From assembly GCA_949361645.1 (NCBI GenBank), contig OX442415.1, forward strand, positions 1,421,798-1,485,797: a stretch of 64,000 nt of DNA, in the 5' to 3' direction. This stretch comes from Spongilla lacustris. Lineage: Eukaryota > Porifera > Demospongiae > Spongillida > Spongillidae. Below are positions 1-12,336 of this stretch, in pieces. Every line of letters starts with the position of its first letter. Position 1 is the first letter of the stretch. Both the position numbers and the translations under genes were made by a program. The notes beneath the pieces are model-generated. The model was given only the letters and a program-made list of their open reading frames with translations, did no database searches and was not told where the DNA came from.

Positions 1-1972
1 AAACCTGTATGTGAAGCTGTTTGACCCAGTAGCCTTGCTGCAATTTCTGCCATCGTCTCCTCCCCTTCTGTCTCCATTTCTCCAGGATCCATTACCCAAT
101 CAAGTGCTGCCATTCGGGTCACTCCCGGTTCAACAGGCAACCTTGTGATTACAGCAGCTATCTCCCTTAGTTGGGAACTTTCTCCAGCATCTGCTGCCAT
201 CAGTGCTGCTCTGTCTGGTCTCATTTGCCTGATCCAAGTTTCAGGCAGAACCCCTGACTTGCACCAACAGTTCAATACAGTTGTTGCCGAGATGTCCTGC
301 CAGGCAGCTACAAGCCAAATAATGGCCTGAATGTGTCAAGAGTATAAAGAAGATATTGCAGGTACATGTAAGAGCAAATCAGTGCAAAAACCTATACAAC
401 AAGTAAACAAAGACAGACCTGCTTAAGATTGGCTTTAAGTGACAGTGCCTGTAGATCCTGACTGGGATCATTGTCATACTGTTGGACCATGTAACGAGCC
501 AGCTTGCCTTTGTAGTGGGCCTTAAAGGCAGCAATGATACCTTGGTCCAAGGGCTGCACAACTGACGTGCAATTTGGTGGCAGAAAAAGGAGCAAAAGAT
601 TGCTCAACCTAAAGGCATCAAAGCTGCCCACTTTTGTAAGTACTGTATCTGCCACACCATGTGAACTGGCATTGTCCAGCAACATCAAGCAGTGACGCTG
701 TTGCAACATAAATTGCTCGTTCACACTCTTAGACCAATCAGTGAAAACCTGCAGAAAACCGCAGTGAGTATGAATTATAAAGTAACCTGAAGCTCAACAT
801 GTGTGTGCTTACCTCACTACGCATCCAAGCCTTCTTATTACTATAATAGGACACCACAATATCAGGGTTGAAGCTTTTCCCAAAACAGCGGGGTCGCTTG
901 TATTTATGAATCACAATGGGTTTAGGGCGCTCAGTTCCACATACGTTAACAGCTAGGCCCACTGTTATGCGATCTTTTACTTTCTTAAAGCCTCTCACAT
1001 CAGTAGTTGTGGTGAGTGTACGATCAGGCTAAAGTAATTCAAAAGTTTCTTTCACTACATGTACATAAAATTAACCTATTTATCTCGCTATTTATTGGAA
1101 CATATCACTCACTGCCTGTCTGTAGTATAAGCCTGTCTCATCAAAATTGAAGATGTCATCTGGTCTGTAGTGGCTCAGAATATCAGGCAACTCCCTCTGG
1201 GCTCTAGCCACACCTTGCTGGTCAGCACCACCAGCTTCCCCGTGAAAGTGCACAGAAAAGACACCATGACGTTTTTTCCATTTGGCTAGCCAACCATGGC
1301 TAAGTACATCAACAGTGTGATCATCATCTGGCATTACGCTTGCAGAAGAGGTAGATGGAAGGATGGCTGGAGGTATGGTTGCAGATGTGGGTGTGGCTGC
1401 TGATGTGGAAGTGACTGCTGAAGGAGTGGCTGCTAAAGACAGGGGTGTGGCTGAAAATAATGGAATGGCTCCAGTGTCTCCAGATGTAAGAGGAGCGACT
1501 CCAGATGAAGCACTTATAGAAGCTACAGCTCCTTGTCGATCAATTTGCAGGTGCATGGCCAATTCTGATGCCTTTGACAGCATCAGAGCATCTGAAAGCA
1601 TTCCGTTGCGCTCACGTACGCTGGAGAGTATGTGGACTAATCAGTTTATACATTCAAACTGTATGACAATAATCTTTTACCTTTTAAACCAAGAAAAAAG
1701 CCCCTCATCTAATAGAGGCCACATTGGGGCACGCCTCCTACACCTATCTTTTTCTGGTTCGTAAGGGCTCAGATCGTGGAATCCAGCACGCACTGCTTTC
1801 CCGACCACTGTCCGACAGATATGCTTCCCCGAGATTTGGCTAAACCACGCAGCAACTTTCTCGTCAGAGTCACCCGTGGAGACTTTCCTACGCGCAAGCT
1901 TGCATTTCTCGTCCACCGTACCGTGAGCTTGTTCCTTGCTTTCGCAGTCGATTGTGCGCGTGCCTCCGACAT
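1..1972 (-). mobile_element. Tigger/pogo-type DDE transposase gene, intron-containing, 3' end off window
   Basis: I recognise a pogo/Tigger (Tc1-mariner superfamily) transposase. Proposed exons on the minus strand are 1972-1681, 1620-1113, 1028-813, 748-419 and 326-1 (partial). All junctions are GT-AG and phase 0. The first exon carries the pogo-like HTH (DEKCKLARRK...). The second holds a CENP-B-type segment (HGWLAKWKKRHG) and the first catalytic Asp (FNFDETGLYYR). The third has the family signature KDRITVGLAVN and NKKAWM. The fourth has LLDNASSH and LPPNCTSVVQPLDQG, the second and third acidic positions. The start MSEARAQSTAKARNKLTV is out of frame with DEKCKLARRK by a 5-nt segment near 1917-1921, so the N-terminus is frameshifted or starts elsewhere. 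Introns are unusual for an active Tc1-mariner element, so a host gene derived from one is possible. Identity is confident; activity is unknown. Confidence 0.85.
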
Positions 1973-2215
1973 GGCAGCATGTACATGTAAAGCATTATGC
2001 GAACAAACTCTGAGCACGCATGCATTTTATACGATCGAAAGCGGAACGAATGCGCCTTTGTACACACAATAAAAAGTTTTTTGTGCTAGTTTATATGCGC
2101 TGACTGTGCGCAATTGTCCTGTCTTTGTTCAGCCGCAGATTAAAGCGCTGTACAATGGTACCCTTTCTTATCATTATGCGGCGCATACATAATCATGGAA
2201 CACGCAAGTCGAATT

Positions 2216-2336
2216 AGCTTTCATCTTTCACGCAGTATACACTGTTAGCTTTCACACAGTATGCACTGTTAGCTTTCATCTTAAATGCAGTATACACTGT
2301 GGTAGCTTTCAAGTTACATGCAATATACACTGTGGG
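2216..2336. repeat. Short tandem repeat, about 4 units of 24-33 bp
   Basis: Four successive units begin with agctttca and contain cagtatacactgt or a close variant. Spacing varies from about 24 to 33 bp because of indels inside the units. No coding potential. Confidence 0.75.
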
Positions 2337-3594
2337 TTATGAATTAGTTTAGGTACACACCCCTGAGCTTATAAGGAGGGAATGAGCTTATAAAGTGGTG
2401 TGCTTATAAGGAGGGCAGACTGTAGTAAACCGAAAAACAAATTACAATGTCATGTGCTGTTAAAAATAGTGTTCCACGCAAAGGGACTTGCAGTCTTAGC
2501 AGTTTTTGTCAAATGAATATGGGATGTACACGGAACTGAACATTGGTAACTTAGGATAATTATAAAACTAGGATGAGAAGCAGCTATTATACACCATGCA
2601 TTTATTGAATGAAGAAATATACACTTTCCTGTGATCTGAAAGTTTTAAAGTAGACCGAAAATGAGCTCCCACCTAAGTAGGGCCTGTACGCATGGTAATG
2701 ATCGGGGATGGTATGTGTACAATGGTGGGGTTGTGCTTGGTTATTGGCGGTGCCAGCTGTAAGTGGCAGCTGGCAGCCCAGGTAAAAGCAGTAGCTGGAT
2801 GCAGTTGTTCAGTCTAAGCGTTCATGCATACATAGCACTTGTAGGCACCAGTAATTCTATTTTATTTGGTTGTGCTTTGTTTGGTGCCAAATGGTAGCAT
2901 ATGTGTCTTATCACAAGAGCAGATTCCTTGACTGATGGCAGATGATCCCTGGCACAGAGAAGGTGGCAGCTGTTGGACTGTTTGTAGTAAGTGTTCTAAG
3001 TTGTATATGACTGGGCAGTGCTAGTTAGAGGCTTTTTCTCCAACATGTATGGTGGATTTTTTCCTGCTAGACGTTTTTCGTCAGGGGTTTTTCCATAAGG
3101 AGATGTGGGTGTATCTCCAGATTGAGCCCCCTGCCCAGCCTTGTGTGTAGTTTATGATTGCTGTAGTAGTGTGAGTATTTGTAAGCTTGCCTGATTGTGG
3201 TGAGTATGTTTGTTGCTGGTAAATGTGTAAAGCCTATCATGTACTATTATTAGAAGTTGGTATGCACACCAATCATCATGTGATCTGAGTAGGGGGGAGG
3301 TACATACCATGGGAGGCATGTGGCGGGAGCATTCAGAACAATCTGTACAACAGTATCATTCATAAGGTGGACAGTTACTATATGAATTATGTGTGTGCTT
3401 GTTTCTGTCTGCCAGTGTCTGAACCTTGTCAGAGCAAATGCAACAGTGATCCTCTTAAGGTGTTTTGCCTTTACATTTGGAGTGTTTGGTGGGTATTGTA
3501 GATTAAATAAGTTTTCTTGTATTCCTATAATACATGTATACAATGTATAAATTTTATTTAGTCGCTCCCATAGCCTCATATGACAGGCCTACAA

Positions 3595-3830
3595 CAAGCG
3601 GGATACCTGGGTTACCCGGGTAGGGGACTCCTAGCCAGCCTCACCCATGTGTCAGCGGGCAGGGTGTGCTGTGATATAAGGCTATAGGACCGACATAGTC
3701 GGTCCTATATCGGCGTGAGAGTAGAACTCTCATGCCCATAGCATCCAGAGGCAATAGGCACCTGGGTGGGGACCGAGGACACAGGAATATGACCTAGGTG
3801 GCGGATGATTGGCTGTGGGACCGACTATAT
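3595..3830. repeat. GC-rich block with perfect hairpin, possible dispersed element
   Basis: This block is richer in G+C than its AT-rich surroundings. It contains a perfect inverted repeat, tataggaccgac / gtcggtcctata, at 3683-3709, and an acccgggta palindrome near 3614. The composition looks like an inserted repeat, but I cannot name a family and see no clear target-site duplication. Confidence 0.35.
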
Positions 3831-3919
3831 TTAGCACAAATGGCAAGTATTAGTACATGCACTTACATACAGCTATTATGTGTATGTATGGATGTGTACA
3901 TGTAGGTAAGCATGGATAC

Positions 3920-3992
3920 ACGTACGTACATACATACATACATACATACATACATACATACAATAACATACATGTACATACATGCACATACA
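3920..3992. repeat. (TACA)n / (CATA)n microsatellite
   Basis: A run of tacatacatac with minor interruptions. It opens reading frames on both strands that I regard as artefacts. Confidence 0.9.
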
Positions 3993-5011
3993 CACATACA
4001 TCACATGCACAGCATGCAGCATGCATGCCTTCTTGCACTAAACTCGTGTGCCTTGACAGAAAATACATACTAATGAATTCATCACATTAGAGAGCTGTGC
4101 AAGAAATGACAACATTAGTAAGCCGGCAAGCAGTACAGGATACATGACAACCCATTCAACGCCCATGAAAAGATACCTATGTGACCTTCTACTCTCTCAT
4201 ATTGTTCTTATTAGTTACCATGGCAACCTATTAAGGTACTCTGACCTTGTGCAACTGACTTAGAATTGTCAGTGCTATTGTTGTACACACTTTATAGAAA
4301 GGCAGGGGTAGATAGGGAGTGGAAGAGGGAGGGAGTGAGGATGAGGAGGAAGGGTTCCATAAGGTTTAATCTATGGCTAAACTAACATTTGGTCACATAT
4401 GCACATGTTTCCATACGCCATTAAACAGGACGCTGACTGGCGATAGTATAGATGGGTAAAGACTAGAGAAACACACTATTATTCTTCACCAACGCACATT
4501 CTAAATTAGTATACTGTTTGTAGCATCGAGTACAAACCACGATACAGAACGCTATAAATAGGTAACACACGCCTACAGGCCAGGGTACGTGTTCCGCGCA
4601 GAGCGGTCGATTCCGGTGATTGGAGACAGGTCGGTACTGCTTCCATACCATTATTCCGTTGCAGATGGAGCATTTTTCATTATATTGATAAAGACGACGG
4701 TACTTCATTTTTCATTTTTCAATACTTTGCGGCGCACTGGATTTAGGCCACAAATTGAATTCGATCACGTGCAACATTGACAATCGAGCCCAAAAGGCCC
4801 TCCGTGTATAAATAGAAATAGGAGAAATTAAATTGTGGAAAAGTACACGGACCGTAGTGGCGGACCCCTCGGCGTTAATCTGCTGACAGTATTCGAATCT
4901 ATAGTGGCCAAATATATATAGACTGAGTATCATTTATGCGCTGCGCATGCATGATTAGTGGATGCTGTTTTAGATCGCTAAAAATGCCCCCTTTTCCATC
5001 ACCAATCTAAT

Positions 5012-5158
5012 CGGGGGGGGGGGGGGGGGGGGGGGACCATCTATGGCACCATGGATGGTCCTAGGGGGACCGTTCACAGTGCCACGGATGGTCCGGGGGA
5101 CCATCTGCAGTTGCCATGGATGGTCCGGGGGGACCAATTATTGGGGGGACCATCCGTT
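5012..5158. repeat. Poly-G tract followed by palindromic GGACCAT repeats
   Basis: A run of about 20 G (from 5014) is followed by four or five imperfect palindromic units of the form ggaccat...atggtcc, separated by short G runs. Each unit can form a stem, and the G runs could form quadruplexes. No coding content. Confidence 0.7.
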
Positions 5159-5680
5159 GTGTGACAGTGACGTATGCGAGTACCGAAAAAAGCACTTGGT
5201 TCGTACGTGCTGAGTAGTTTGCAGAATGCGCTATGGATGGGTTTCAAGACACGGGAATAACAACTTGAGCATGAGGTATAACGGACACATCACTAATTAT
5301 CACAAACTGAAATCTTTTGGCAAATTTACATACTATACTATCGAATTATACAACCCTGAGTCTACGAACTGATCAATTGGTAACTCAGTAACCTCCATCG
5401 ACTTCAGTAATATCCATCTGCTCCCTATATACATTCAACTTAATTCACAGAGGAACGCTGTGCTGGATTGATACATGTTTGCTGATCGCCAGTTCTATAC
5501 ATGTACATGCATATGCATACTGCATGATATGGAATTATACAGATATCTCTCTAGTAACGTATCTAGGACTGAGGTGCTAGTTTCGGCAGGAACTTCAGTC
5601 CATTGCTCGTCGTACAGCAGGCTTTATTTAATATCAATTGTGCGTGTCGCAGACCCCATGGACGGACCGATATACATGTA

Positions 5681-7080
5681 ATAACCACCCATGTGCCAAT
5701 GATACCAATATAGTCATTGCTTGGTTTGAACCTGACTGATCTGAAGTGGTCTGGCTCCTATTCAACAAGTTACAATTCAAACGTCATAGGGGTACTGCCT
5801 GGGGTAGGTATGGGGATGAAGGGGTAGGGTATGGGGAGGAGGGAGTAAGGTATGGGGTATGGGAGGAGGGAGGTGGGTGGGAAGTGGTAGGTTTATTGGG
5901 GCATGTAAATCATTTTCATTTCAGGTCTCATCAAGGGAGCAAGGGAGCATTGATACTTTCTTGAGGAGTGATCAAAATTTTTGTGCTAAGACAATGTAGA
6001 TGGTTAATGAGGTCCAGGGTTAGTACCGATCTAAGTTGGCCATGCTTGAGGCCTAAAGTGGAGAGAAAAGCACACACTCTCTTTGCCATAAGAGTGCTCC
6101 GCTATAAGTCTGGTATTCTCGCCATGTGGAGGCTGAAAATGTACCATCTAGCATAGGAAAATGGTTGTCTATAGCAACCATGGTGTGGACAGAAGCTCCA
6201 ACCAGTTTCTTGCTTTATTCATATGCATTTTTGACTTTCTCAGGGAATGACTGAAGTGAATGGTATAAGGAGTTCAAGATCACTTGGGATTGGCCCTTTC
6301 ACACTCAGTATTGGAGATACATCCTCCTATGTGAAGGGAGGAGTAGCCACAGAAGTTAAGAAGCTATTTTGTAAGTCTCTTGACTAGCCTTTGAGGTTGT
6401 TTCAGTGGTATGTGTGCTCAGCTGCCCATGTGATAAGTTACCTTATGCGGGCATGTTCAGATGATGACATCATTGTTCTGTCTTACTTTGGAGGTAGAAC
6501 ACTGGTTTAATCATACTGATGTTGACATGGCCAAAGAAAGGTTGAGTGTAGAAATGTGCTGCACACTCTTTGGCAAAAGTCCTTAAGAGCACGCAGATTT
6601 ATCTGCAATTCCTTGGGTTTTGAGATCAATGTAGCTTGGTGTAACCTGTTGACTCCTATACTTGTGGTTAGTATTGCTTCGGTGCACGAAGCTGACCTAT
6701 TTATTAAATTGGTTTATCAGTGGGAGGAGCTGTATGATGCTAATGTCTTTGCATTGTATTGTGGAATCTAAAATTTGAATGTGTACTGTTGTGATGAAGA
6801 GGTATTGAGTGTTCGATTATAGTGAACAGTCTGCACAGGGAATATGTCTGTAGTGCTCTGCTGAAACAGGCAACCAATTGATCCCAACACATATGCACAC
6901 ACATGCACACACATGCACACACATGCACACACATGCACACACATGCACACACATGCACACATGCACACATGCACACATGCACACACACACACATGCACAC
7001 ACATGCAAACAAAGAAACCTTCAGTGAATCACTAGCTCACCCTGAGCTGTTTGGGGCAGACTTTGGGAAGTGGGCGTGGC
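5681..7080 (+). repeat. Segmental duplication, copy 1 (partner 18936-20270)
   Basis: From ataaccacccatgtgccaat to the first UBA1 four-helix exon, this stretch is nearly identical in order and sequence to 18936-20270. It includes the g+a-rich block near 5800-5890, the short dispersed element at about 6110-6186, the UBA1 exon at 6244-6370 and the CA-rich microsatellite. Differences are small indels and substitutions. Confidence 0.9.
6890..7012. repeat. (ACACATGC)n / CA-rich microsatellite before a UBA1 exon
   Basis: Repeats of acacatgcac run up to the acceptor region of the exon starting near 7015. The paralogous site at 20137-20184 is shorter and ends directly in the acceptor cacacag. Confidence 0.9.
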
Positions 7081-7128
7081 CAGCACAGCTTCATGTTGCC
7101 TACCAAGCCTTGCACCAGTATGTCAAGC

Positions 7129-7192
7129 TGCCAACATTGCTTGCTAGGAGGGTTGCTATGGACAACCAGTTTCCTATGCTAGATGGTACCAG
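7129..7192. repeat. Inverted copy of a short dispersed element at a UBA1 deletion junction
   Basis: This stretch, containing ttgctatggacaacca, is the reverse complement of a piece of 21443-21500. Other forward copies, with ggttgtctatagcaacca, lie at about 6145-6186, 19395-19430 and, partly, 20917-20950. Here it sits exactly between the end of the helical-bundle exon (HQYVK) and the YMDRR exon. Confidence 0.7.
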
Positions 7193-7741
7193 GGCTATAT
7201 ATGGACAGAAGGCGTGTCTACTACCGCAAATCTCTGTTGGAGGCAGGCACCATTGGTACCAAGGGGAACGTCCAGGTCATCCTCTCCCACATCGCAGAGA
7301 GCTATGGGTCATTGCAGGACCCAAGTCCATCCCCATGTGTGATAAGTTCCCCAAGGCTATAGAACACACACTGCTGTGGGCCAGAGATGCATTTGAAGGA
7401 CTCTTTGTGCGGCCTGGAGACTACGTGACACATACATGTGAATGGACACAAAAGGTGAAGAGGCTGTTTGTTAGTATGCATGCTTTGTGACATTAGGGGC
7501 TGTGGCCAATATGTTGAGGGATGTGGTCAATATGTTGAGGGTGTGGTCCACGCAGATCTAGACATACACAATGCAGTCAGCCATGTTCCCTTTGTAGCTG
7601 GATATACTGCCTCAGCTAAAGAAGGCTCTGGTTGACGTGAGGCCAAAGCCTTTGATGGTTGTGTGAAGTGGGCCAGGCAGCTGTTCCAAGACTACTACTT
7701 CAATAGCATATCTCAACTTCACTTTTTCCTGTGTATAATTT

Positions 7742-7860
7742 GTTGTACTCACACACAAACACATACACACATACACATACATACATACATACACACACAT
7801 ACATAAACATACACACACATGCATACACATACACACACACACAATGACATACACACACTC
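7742..7860. repeat. (CACATA)n microsatellite
   Basis: Mixed ca/cata repeats directly after the UBA1-like exon ending near 7730. Antisense reading frames here are artefacts. Confidence 0.9.
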
Positions 7861-8579
7861 TAAGATCAGTTATATCTGAAGCATGCATAAATGTAGTGTG
7901 GCAAATTATTAACCCGTACTATATCATCAATTTTCGTTATGTTCTTGATGATTGTTCTCATCCTTTTGGCCAGAAGATTTGAACCAATTACTAACACCAC
8001 TAGTCAGATATGTTACTGCCATTGTGTGGTGTGTATATGAGAAGTTGTGCAGCCATATTTGCTCCCCCTCCTCCCCAGGTCCAACGTGGTCTGGAGGTCA
8101 ATATGCCCTCTCATGGTGCTGCCATCATCTACTCCTTCATTATGTACACTGACAAGGTCCAGCAAAGAATGAAGATGGCGTAAGTTATTCACAGGGGGAA
8201 GGAGGGGGGGAGGGGGGGCTATGGTGAGGAGGGTGGAAGCAATCAGACATCTGGCCTACCGACTCTCAGAAGCAGTCAGCCAGACCACAAAGATGATGGT
8301 GCCTTCATATGTGTGCAGTCTTGTTCTGGAGATGTCTTGTGCCAACAGCAGTGAGGAAGATGTGGACACTCAATATGTCAAGTACACCTTCCACTATAGT
8401 CTATATTTGGACACACTTTTAGCTCTTTTCCAAATATGTGACAATAGTACATCGCTGCTAGTTATGTGGGCACAAGTGAGTGTGCCTTTTGTTAATAACA
8501 TGATTTTAAAAATTCTAGCAACTGGGTACATGTATATTTACTTCATTTTTAAACTACATACATGTATTCTATCCTATCA

Positions 8580-8684
8580 CACAACACCTCCACACATAAG
8601 GACACACACCTCCACACATAAGCACACACCTCCACACATAAGCACACACCTCCACACATAAGCACACACACCTCCACACATAAG
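8580..8684. repeat. Tandem repeat of about 18-20 bp (cctccacacataagcacaca)
   Basis: Five or so units of acctccacacataagcacac follow the last UBA1-like exon of copy 1. Confidence 0.85.
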
Positions 8685-8922
8685 TAAAAGCTTAAGGTGA
8701 AGAACTAAGCCACATCTGTGGTCTGAGGTGGAATGTTGCGAAACACAAGCTAGCTAAAAGGCATCACTACTGTCCTCTACAATTTATATCTGCCATGCCT
8801 GGTTCTTGGGAAGACCACACCCACTGGCTTCATCACCACACAGTTGGATTCCATACTCAAATCTCCATCAAACAGAACACATGTACAAATAAATGCACGC
8901 ACAAAACACTTGCACAGCTACC

Positions 8923-10360
8923 TTAGTAACGTTCAACTGCATCAGCCTGTGCAACCAACTGGCTCTGTCTAAGAACACCAACTAGTGTATTCCATGTTTT
9001 GGGTTTCCTTCCAGTACCACCAATTCACCTCTGGAAGATGGCACGTGTGATCTCTTATTATGCTGGTGCTCCAATGTGAGTGCTTCCACCAACACTCCGT
9101 TATCATCCTGCAGCAGGAATATCCCCAGGGTGGGGTACCTGGTACCAACACTTTGGATCATGTTCAGGTGACCAACAGATATGGACATCAGCTCCCTGAT
9201 AGAAGGTGTGGCTGATGGAAAGAAGTATGAAGAATTAAAGATCTGAAACATAAAGGCTAGAAAGCATACATAGAATCATGTACCCTGAGCAGGTATACAA
9301 CAATGAATACAACACTAACACACTCATGCACATTGTGTATTGGATACACTATAGGAATGTGACAATGGAAGGAAGGAACCATCTTACCATTTAGTCTTGC
9401 TGGTGAGGGGCCAACAGTGTGGGGAATCACAACTGCTGATGGTTCACTGTCCAGGGACAAAGGAACTGTACAGAGATGGAACAGATGGTGGTCATTGGTA
9501 CTACCACACACATCACCCACCTGTTGTACTGGGCTTTTGGTCCTCCAAACCTGTTTGTGCAAATTCACCCAACCACATCAGCTGGTCCTCACTCAGGTCT
9601 CCATTCTGGTCATCTTTAATGGTACACTTCCACTTGAATGCTGACCTTGAACACACCACTACAGCTACATGAAGAGGGTCTGAGGTACAACAGGCTCCTG
9701 CACGCAAGAAGGCATCTTCAAACTGGACATAATAGTACTTGAGCATACTACAGGCACTCTTGATACCACTGTGGACAAGACCTCTTATCTCCCTACGCAC
9801 CTCACTTGAAGCCTCATCAACATGCACTTCTATATAGGAGAACATGTCAACAAGGGTCATAACTTCTGAGTTCTTATGAACTTATCTGATGCAGTTGCGA
9901 TACAGACACAATGGCTTGTCCCTATCCATGCACACCTTCCAAGAAAATGAAAGTAGAAGGGCCACAAGACAGTAAAACAGATCACTAGGAATATAGCCCT
10001 GGGGGAACCTAATCATCAAGAAGGCACCATTTTCAAGCTATTTGGACACTTGGGTGGAGTCCAGGTGGGGCAGCAGAGCAGGCATCAAGTACTCACCATC
10101 TCTGATCATAGCTATGGCACCACGACTCACCAGCAACTTCACTAGATCTTGTGGAGGGAACAGACCCTCTTTGAAGAGCTTTGGAAACTTCCTCAGTAGC
10201 TCCACTGACAACAGGCCATGGTCCCTGAACATGATGACCAGTTCACCAATAACTGCTACACCCTTGTCTGGATTATCCCTGAGCTTGCACTAGTTCAGTC
10301 ACCTTGGTGAGGACTACCTGGGGGTCACAGAACACTGTCTGGGGAAGAACCTCCGGACAG
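8923..10360 (-). pseudogene. Truncated COR/death-fold gene fragment (family copy G1)
   Basis: The minus strand carries the 3' part of the Kelch-ROC-COR-death family. COR-like blocks read FRDHGLLSVELLRKFP and GEYLMPALLPHLDS (10232-10038), then FSYIEVHVDEASSEV through DQLMWLGEFAQTGLEDQK (9860-9513). A linker exon follows (PLSLDSEPSAVVIP), then a last exon 9211-8923 with SIRELMSISVGHLNMIQ and IFLLQDDNGVLVEAL, a death-domain-like region of the same type as 56646-56947. The 5' side stops abruptly near 10360, so the ROC GTPase and Kelch parts are absent. Frame breaks occur near 10030, 9890 and inside the last exon, where the frame enters stops before the conserved GGTGRKP. It has no Kelch partner nearby and is a decayed fragment. 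Confidence 0.85.
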
Positions 10361-12330
10361 GAGGGGTAACTTTACACCACTAGTGATGGCAGTTGATGGA
10401 CATCATCCCAGAGAGGCAGGACATATTTTGAAAAGACTACAGTAGCATCAAACTTGGCCCACAAATGGGGAAAACCCTATTCTTAAACATGTGGCTACGT
10501 TAGGGCACGTCTAGCCTTTGCCATCATAAGTGCATCCAGTTTTTGTTTGAGAGGCTCACGAGTGAGGTGGAGAAGTTGGCTTATAGGTTCCATGATGGGG
10601 CACCGCTCTGTACTCTATCTTACCTTGATCGTGTGTTCATTACTGATCGTAACTATATTTTTCAATGCTATTTTACTACTGTTTTTAATTTTACATGGCG
10701 ATTATCATAGTTCGATCCTTTGACATGCGATGGGTCCTTACTTTTTGCTCAACTGGATTAAGCAGGCTTTGTCACTATGCAGCGACAGACCAGCCGAGAT
10801 GAGAACAAATCACTTCGCTCAAGCGGGGGGCCGGGGGGGAGGAGGGGGGGGGGGGGGGGGGGGGGGCGATCCTTACTAAATCACCAACTTATCCTTTTGA
10901 TTTTGGGGGTGCTGAGCCCTCTCACTTTTTGTGCCAATATTTATATCTATTAACTGATTCGCACAGGGGCGGAAATGAACTGATTATCATGCACGTCCCT
11001 TTGTGGAAGCATTTCATTTGTTATTTTTATCCCAAAGTTGTGGAGGAGTCAAAGATCCTTACTTCCTCGTATACGACAGACTTCCATCAAACACCTGCAT
11101 GATGCCGACTATTATATAGACAGATATATTGATGTCATAAATATTGCACAGCTATCTATGGAAGGTCTTCTTCTTAGGACTACTACGAAAGTCCTTTGCT
11201 GAAGCGGCGCGGGCAGCAAACGTGAATGAAAAACGATGCATGTGCATGAGCAATTAAACCTAATTTCTGATTTTGTACTGAGATGAAGAAAATGGTGCTT
11301 TTAAAAAGAAGAGATTAGTACTCTGAAGTATGATGTAATCCCTCTTAGAACAGAGGCTGAGAATGTGAGCTTCACTGTCCTTCACTGCACACTGTATCGA
11401 CAGCAACATGGATGTCGCTTGCTTGCGTTATAATTACAAGTAACTTAGTACATGTCAGTGTGCGCTACAGCAAAATACTTTACATATATGCATATGCATA
11501 CAAGCCAATTAATGATCGTCGAAGAAATACCGAAGGTGATTGGTAAGAGAATGGCTTGTTCTAATGCATGTGTATGTTGTTAGGTGCTGGCAGTATATCT
11601 AAATGGATACATGATGTGTGCTGCTTGTGGGGGTGGTAAATGTACGTCATGGTGACTTTAAATGGCACATATGTATTGAGTTGTCTGCACACATAACTAT
11701 AAACATATCATTAGGATAGGGATTTGATGACGTGTACGTACACTTGAGAGGGGATGGAACTGAGCTGTCCATACAAAGGGGAGGAGGTAACTAATTCTAA
11801 CTGTAGCAATGCACACCCTGTGTATGTCCACTTCACCCCCTCTCATGCAGATGTATATAGATCTCTCCCCTTCTCTAAGACTATATTGTACAGTTAAGGC
11901 ATGACTGAATGGGTAAATATAGTACAGTTATAGGCATGAAATAATATATCCAAAACACCACACACATGAATACAACAATCAATCAAGCCACACAGGTGAA
12001 GGCACAGAAATGTAGGTGACCTATTAGGTTTGTTTAAATACCCAGTCCCTCTCTAACTCCCTCCCTCCCTCACACCAAGTGCATAAGTTCATGGCTGACT
12101 GACTCCAAAATGAGTGAATATCCAGGAGGGAACGTTTATTTGAGCTATGCTAGTAATTGAGATACCTGTTTACCATTAATATAAAAACTTGTATTTTGGT
12201 AAGCGCACATATACAGAACAGAACAATAGTATACCACATGTACACTCTACAGTGTACTTATAAAGGTTCAAAACTGTTGGGGCACAAAACTTGACTGTAG
12301 GCTGCTAAAGACAATCTTGCACACATGGCC
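10361..12330. other. Gene-free stretch
   Basis: No exon is recognisable in these 2 kb. Notable content is a long G run near 10845-10866 and CT-rich stretches near 12050. The similarity to the ROC-COR family stops sharply at about 10360. Confidence 0.6.
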
Positions 12331-12336
12331 CACACC

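Larger units (their letters stand above)
1980..5680. other. Gene-free stretch with small repeats
   Basis: I see no convincing coding exon on either strand across these 3.7 kb. The long reading frames are short, low in complexity or antisense to repeats. It holds four degenerate copies of a roughly 30-bp repeat (2216-2336), a GC-rich block with a perfect hairpin (3683-3709), a TACA microsatellite and a G-rich palindromic repeat block, listed separately. A promoter for the leftward transposase gene would lie just above 1972. Confidence 0.6.
6244..8400 (+). pseudogene. UBA1: Ubiquitin-activating enzyme E1 (UBA1-like), degenerate copy 1
   Basis: Exons resemble UBA1, the E1 that adenylates ubiquitin and passes it through a catalytic Cys thioester to E2s. 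I assign 6244-6370 (GMTEVNG..., an internal segment of the N-terminal half), about 7015-7127 ([16 protein letters not shown], helical bundle), 7193-7454 ([18 protein letters not shown] to [17 protein letters not shown]), 7598-7730 (VKWARQLFQDYYFNSI), 8079-8179 and about 8226-8400 (C-terminal ubiquitin-fold region, SSEEDVDTQYVKYTF). The catalytic region reads [14 protein letters not shown]: the Cys is present but two residues are missing after it. Lesions are a 1-nt frameshift near 7320, a 1-nt loss near 7650, a missing block between helical bundle and YMDRR, and no segment for the rest of the adenylation and second catalytic half. No stop follows KYTF. Pseudogene is the most likely reading. 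Confidence 0.8.

Noticed and set aside
1363..1764. 133-codon plus-strand frame
   Set aside because: Antisense to the transposase exon 1620-1113; the minus-strand frame carries recognised motifs.
7612..7888. Minus-strand VCVCMCMHVCVC frames
   Set aside because: Microsatellite antisense to a UBA1-like exon.
9397..9672. Plus-strand frames with HHPPVVLGFWSSKP, also antisense to every COR copy
   Set aside because: Shadow frames of the conserved COR/linker exons on the opposite strand.
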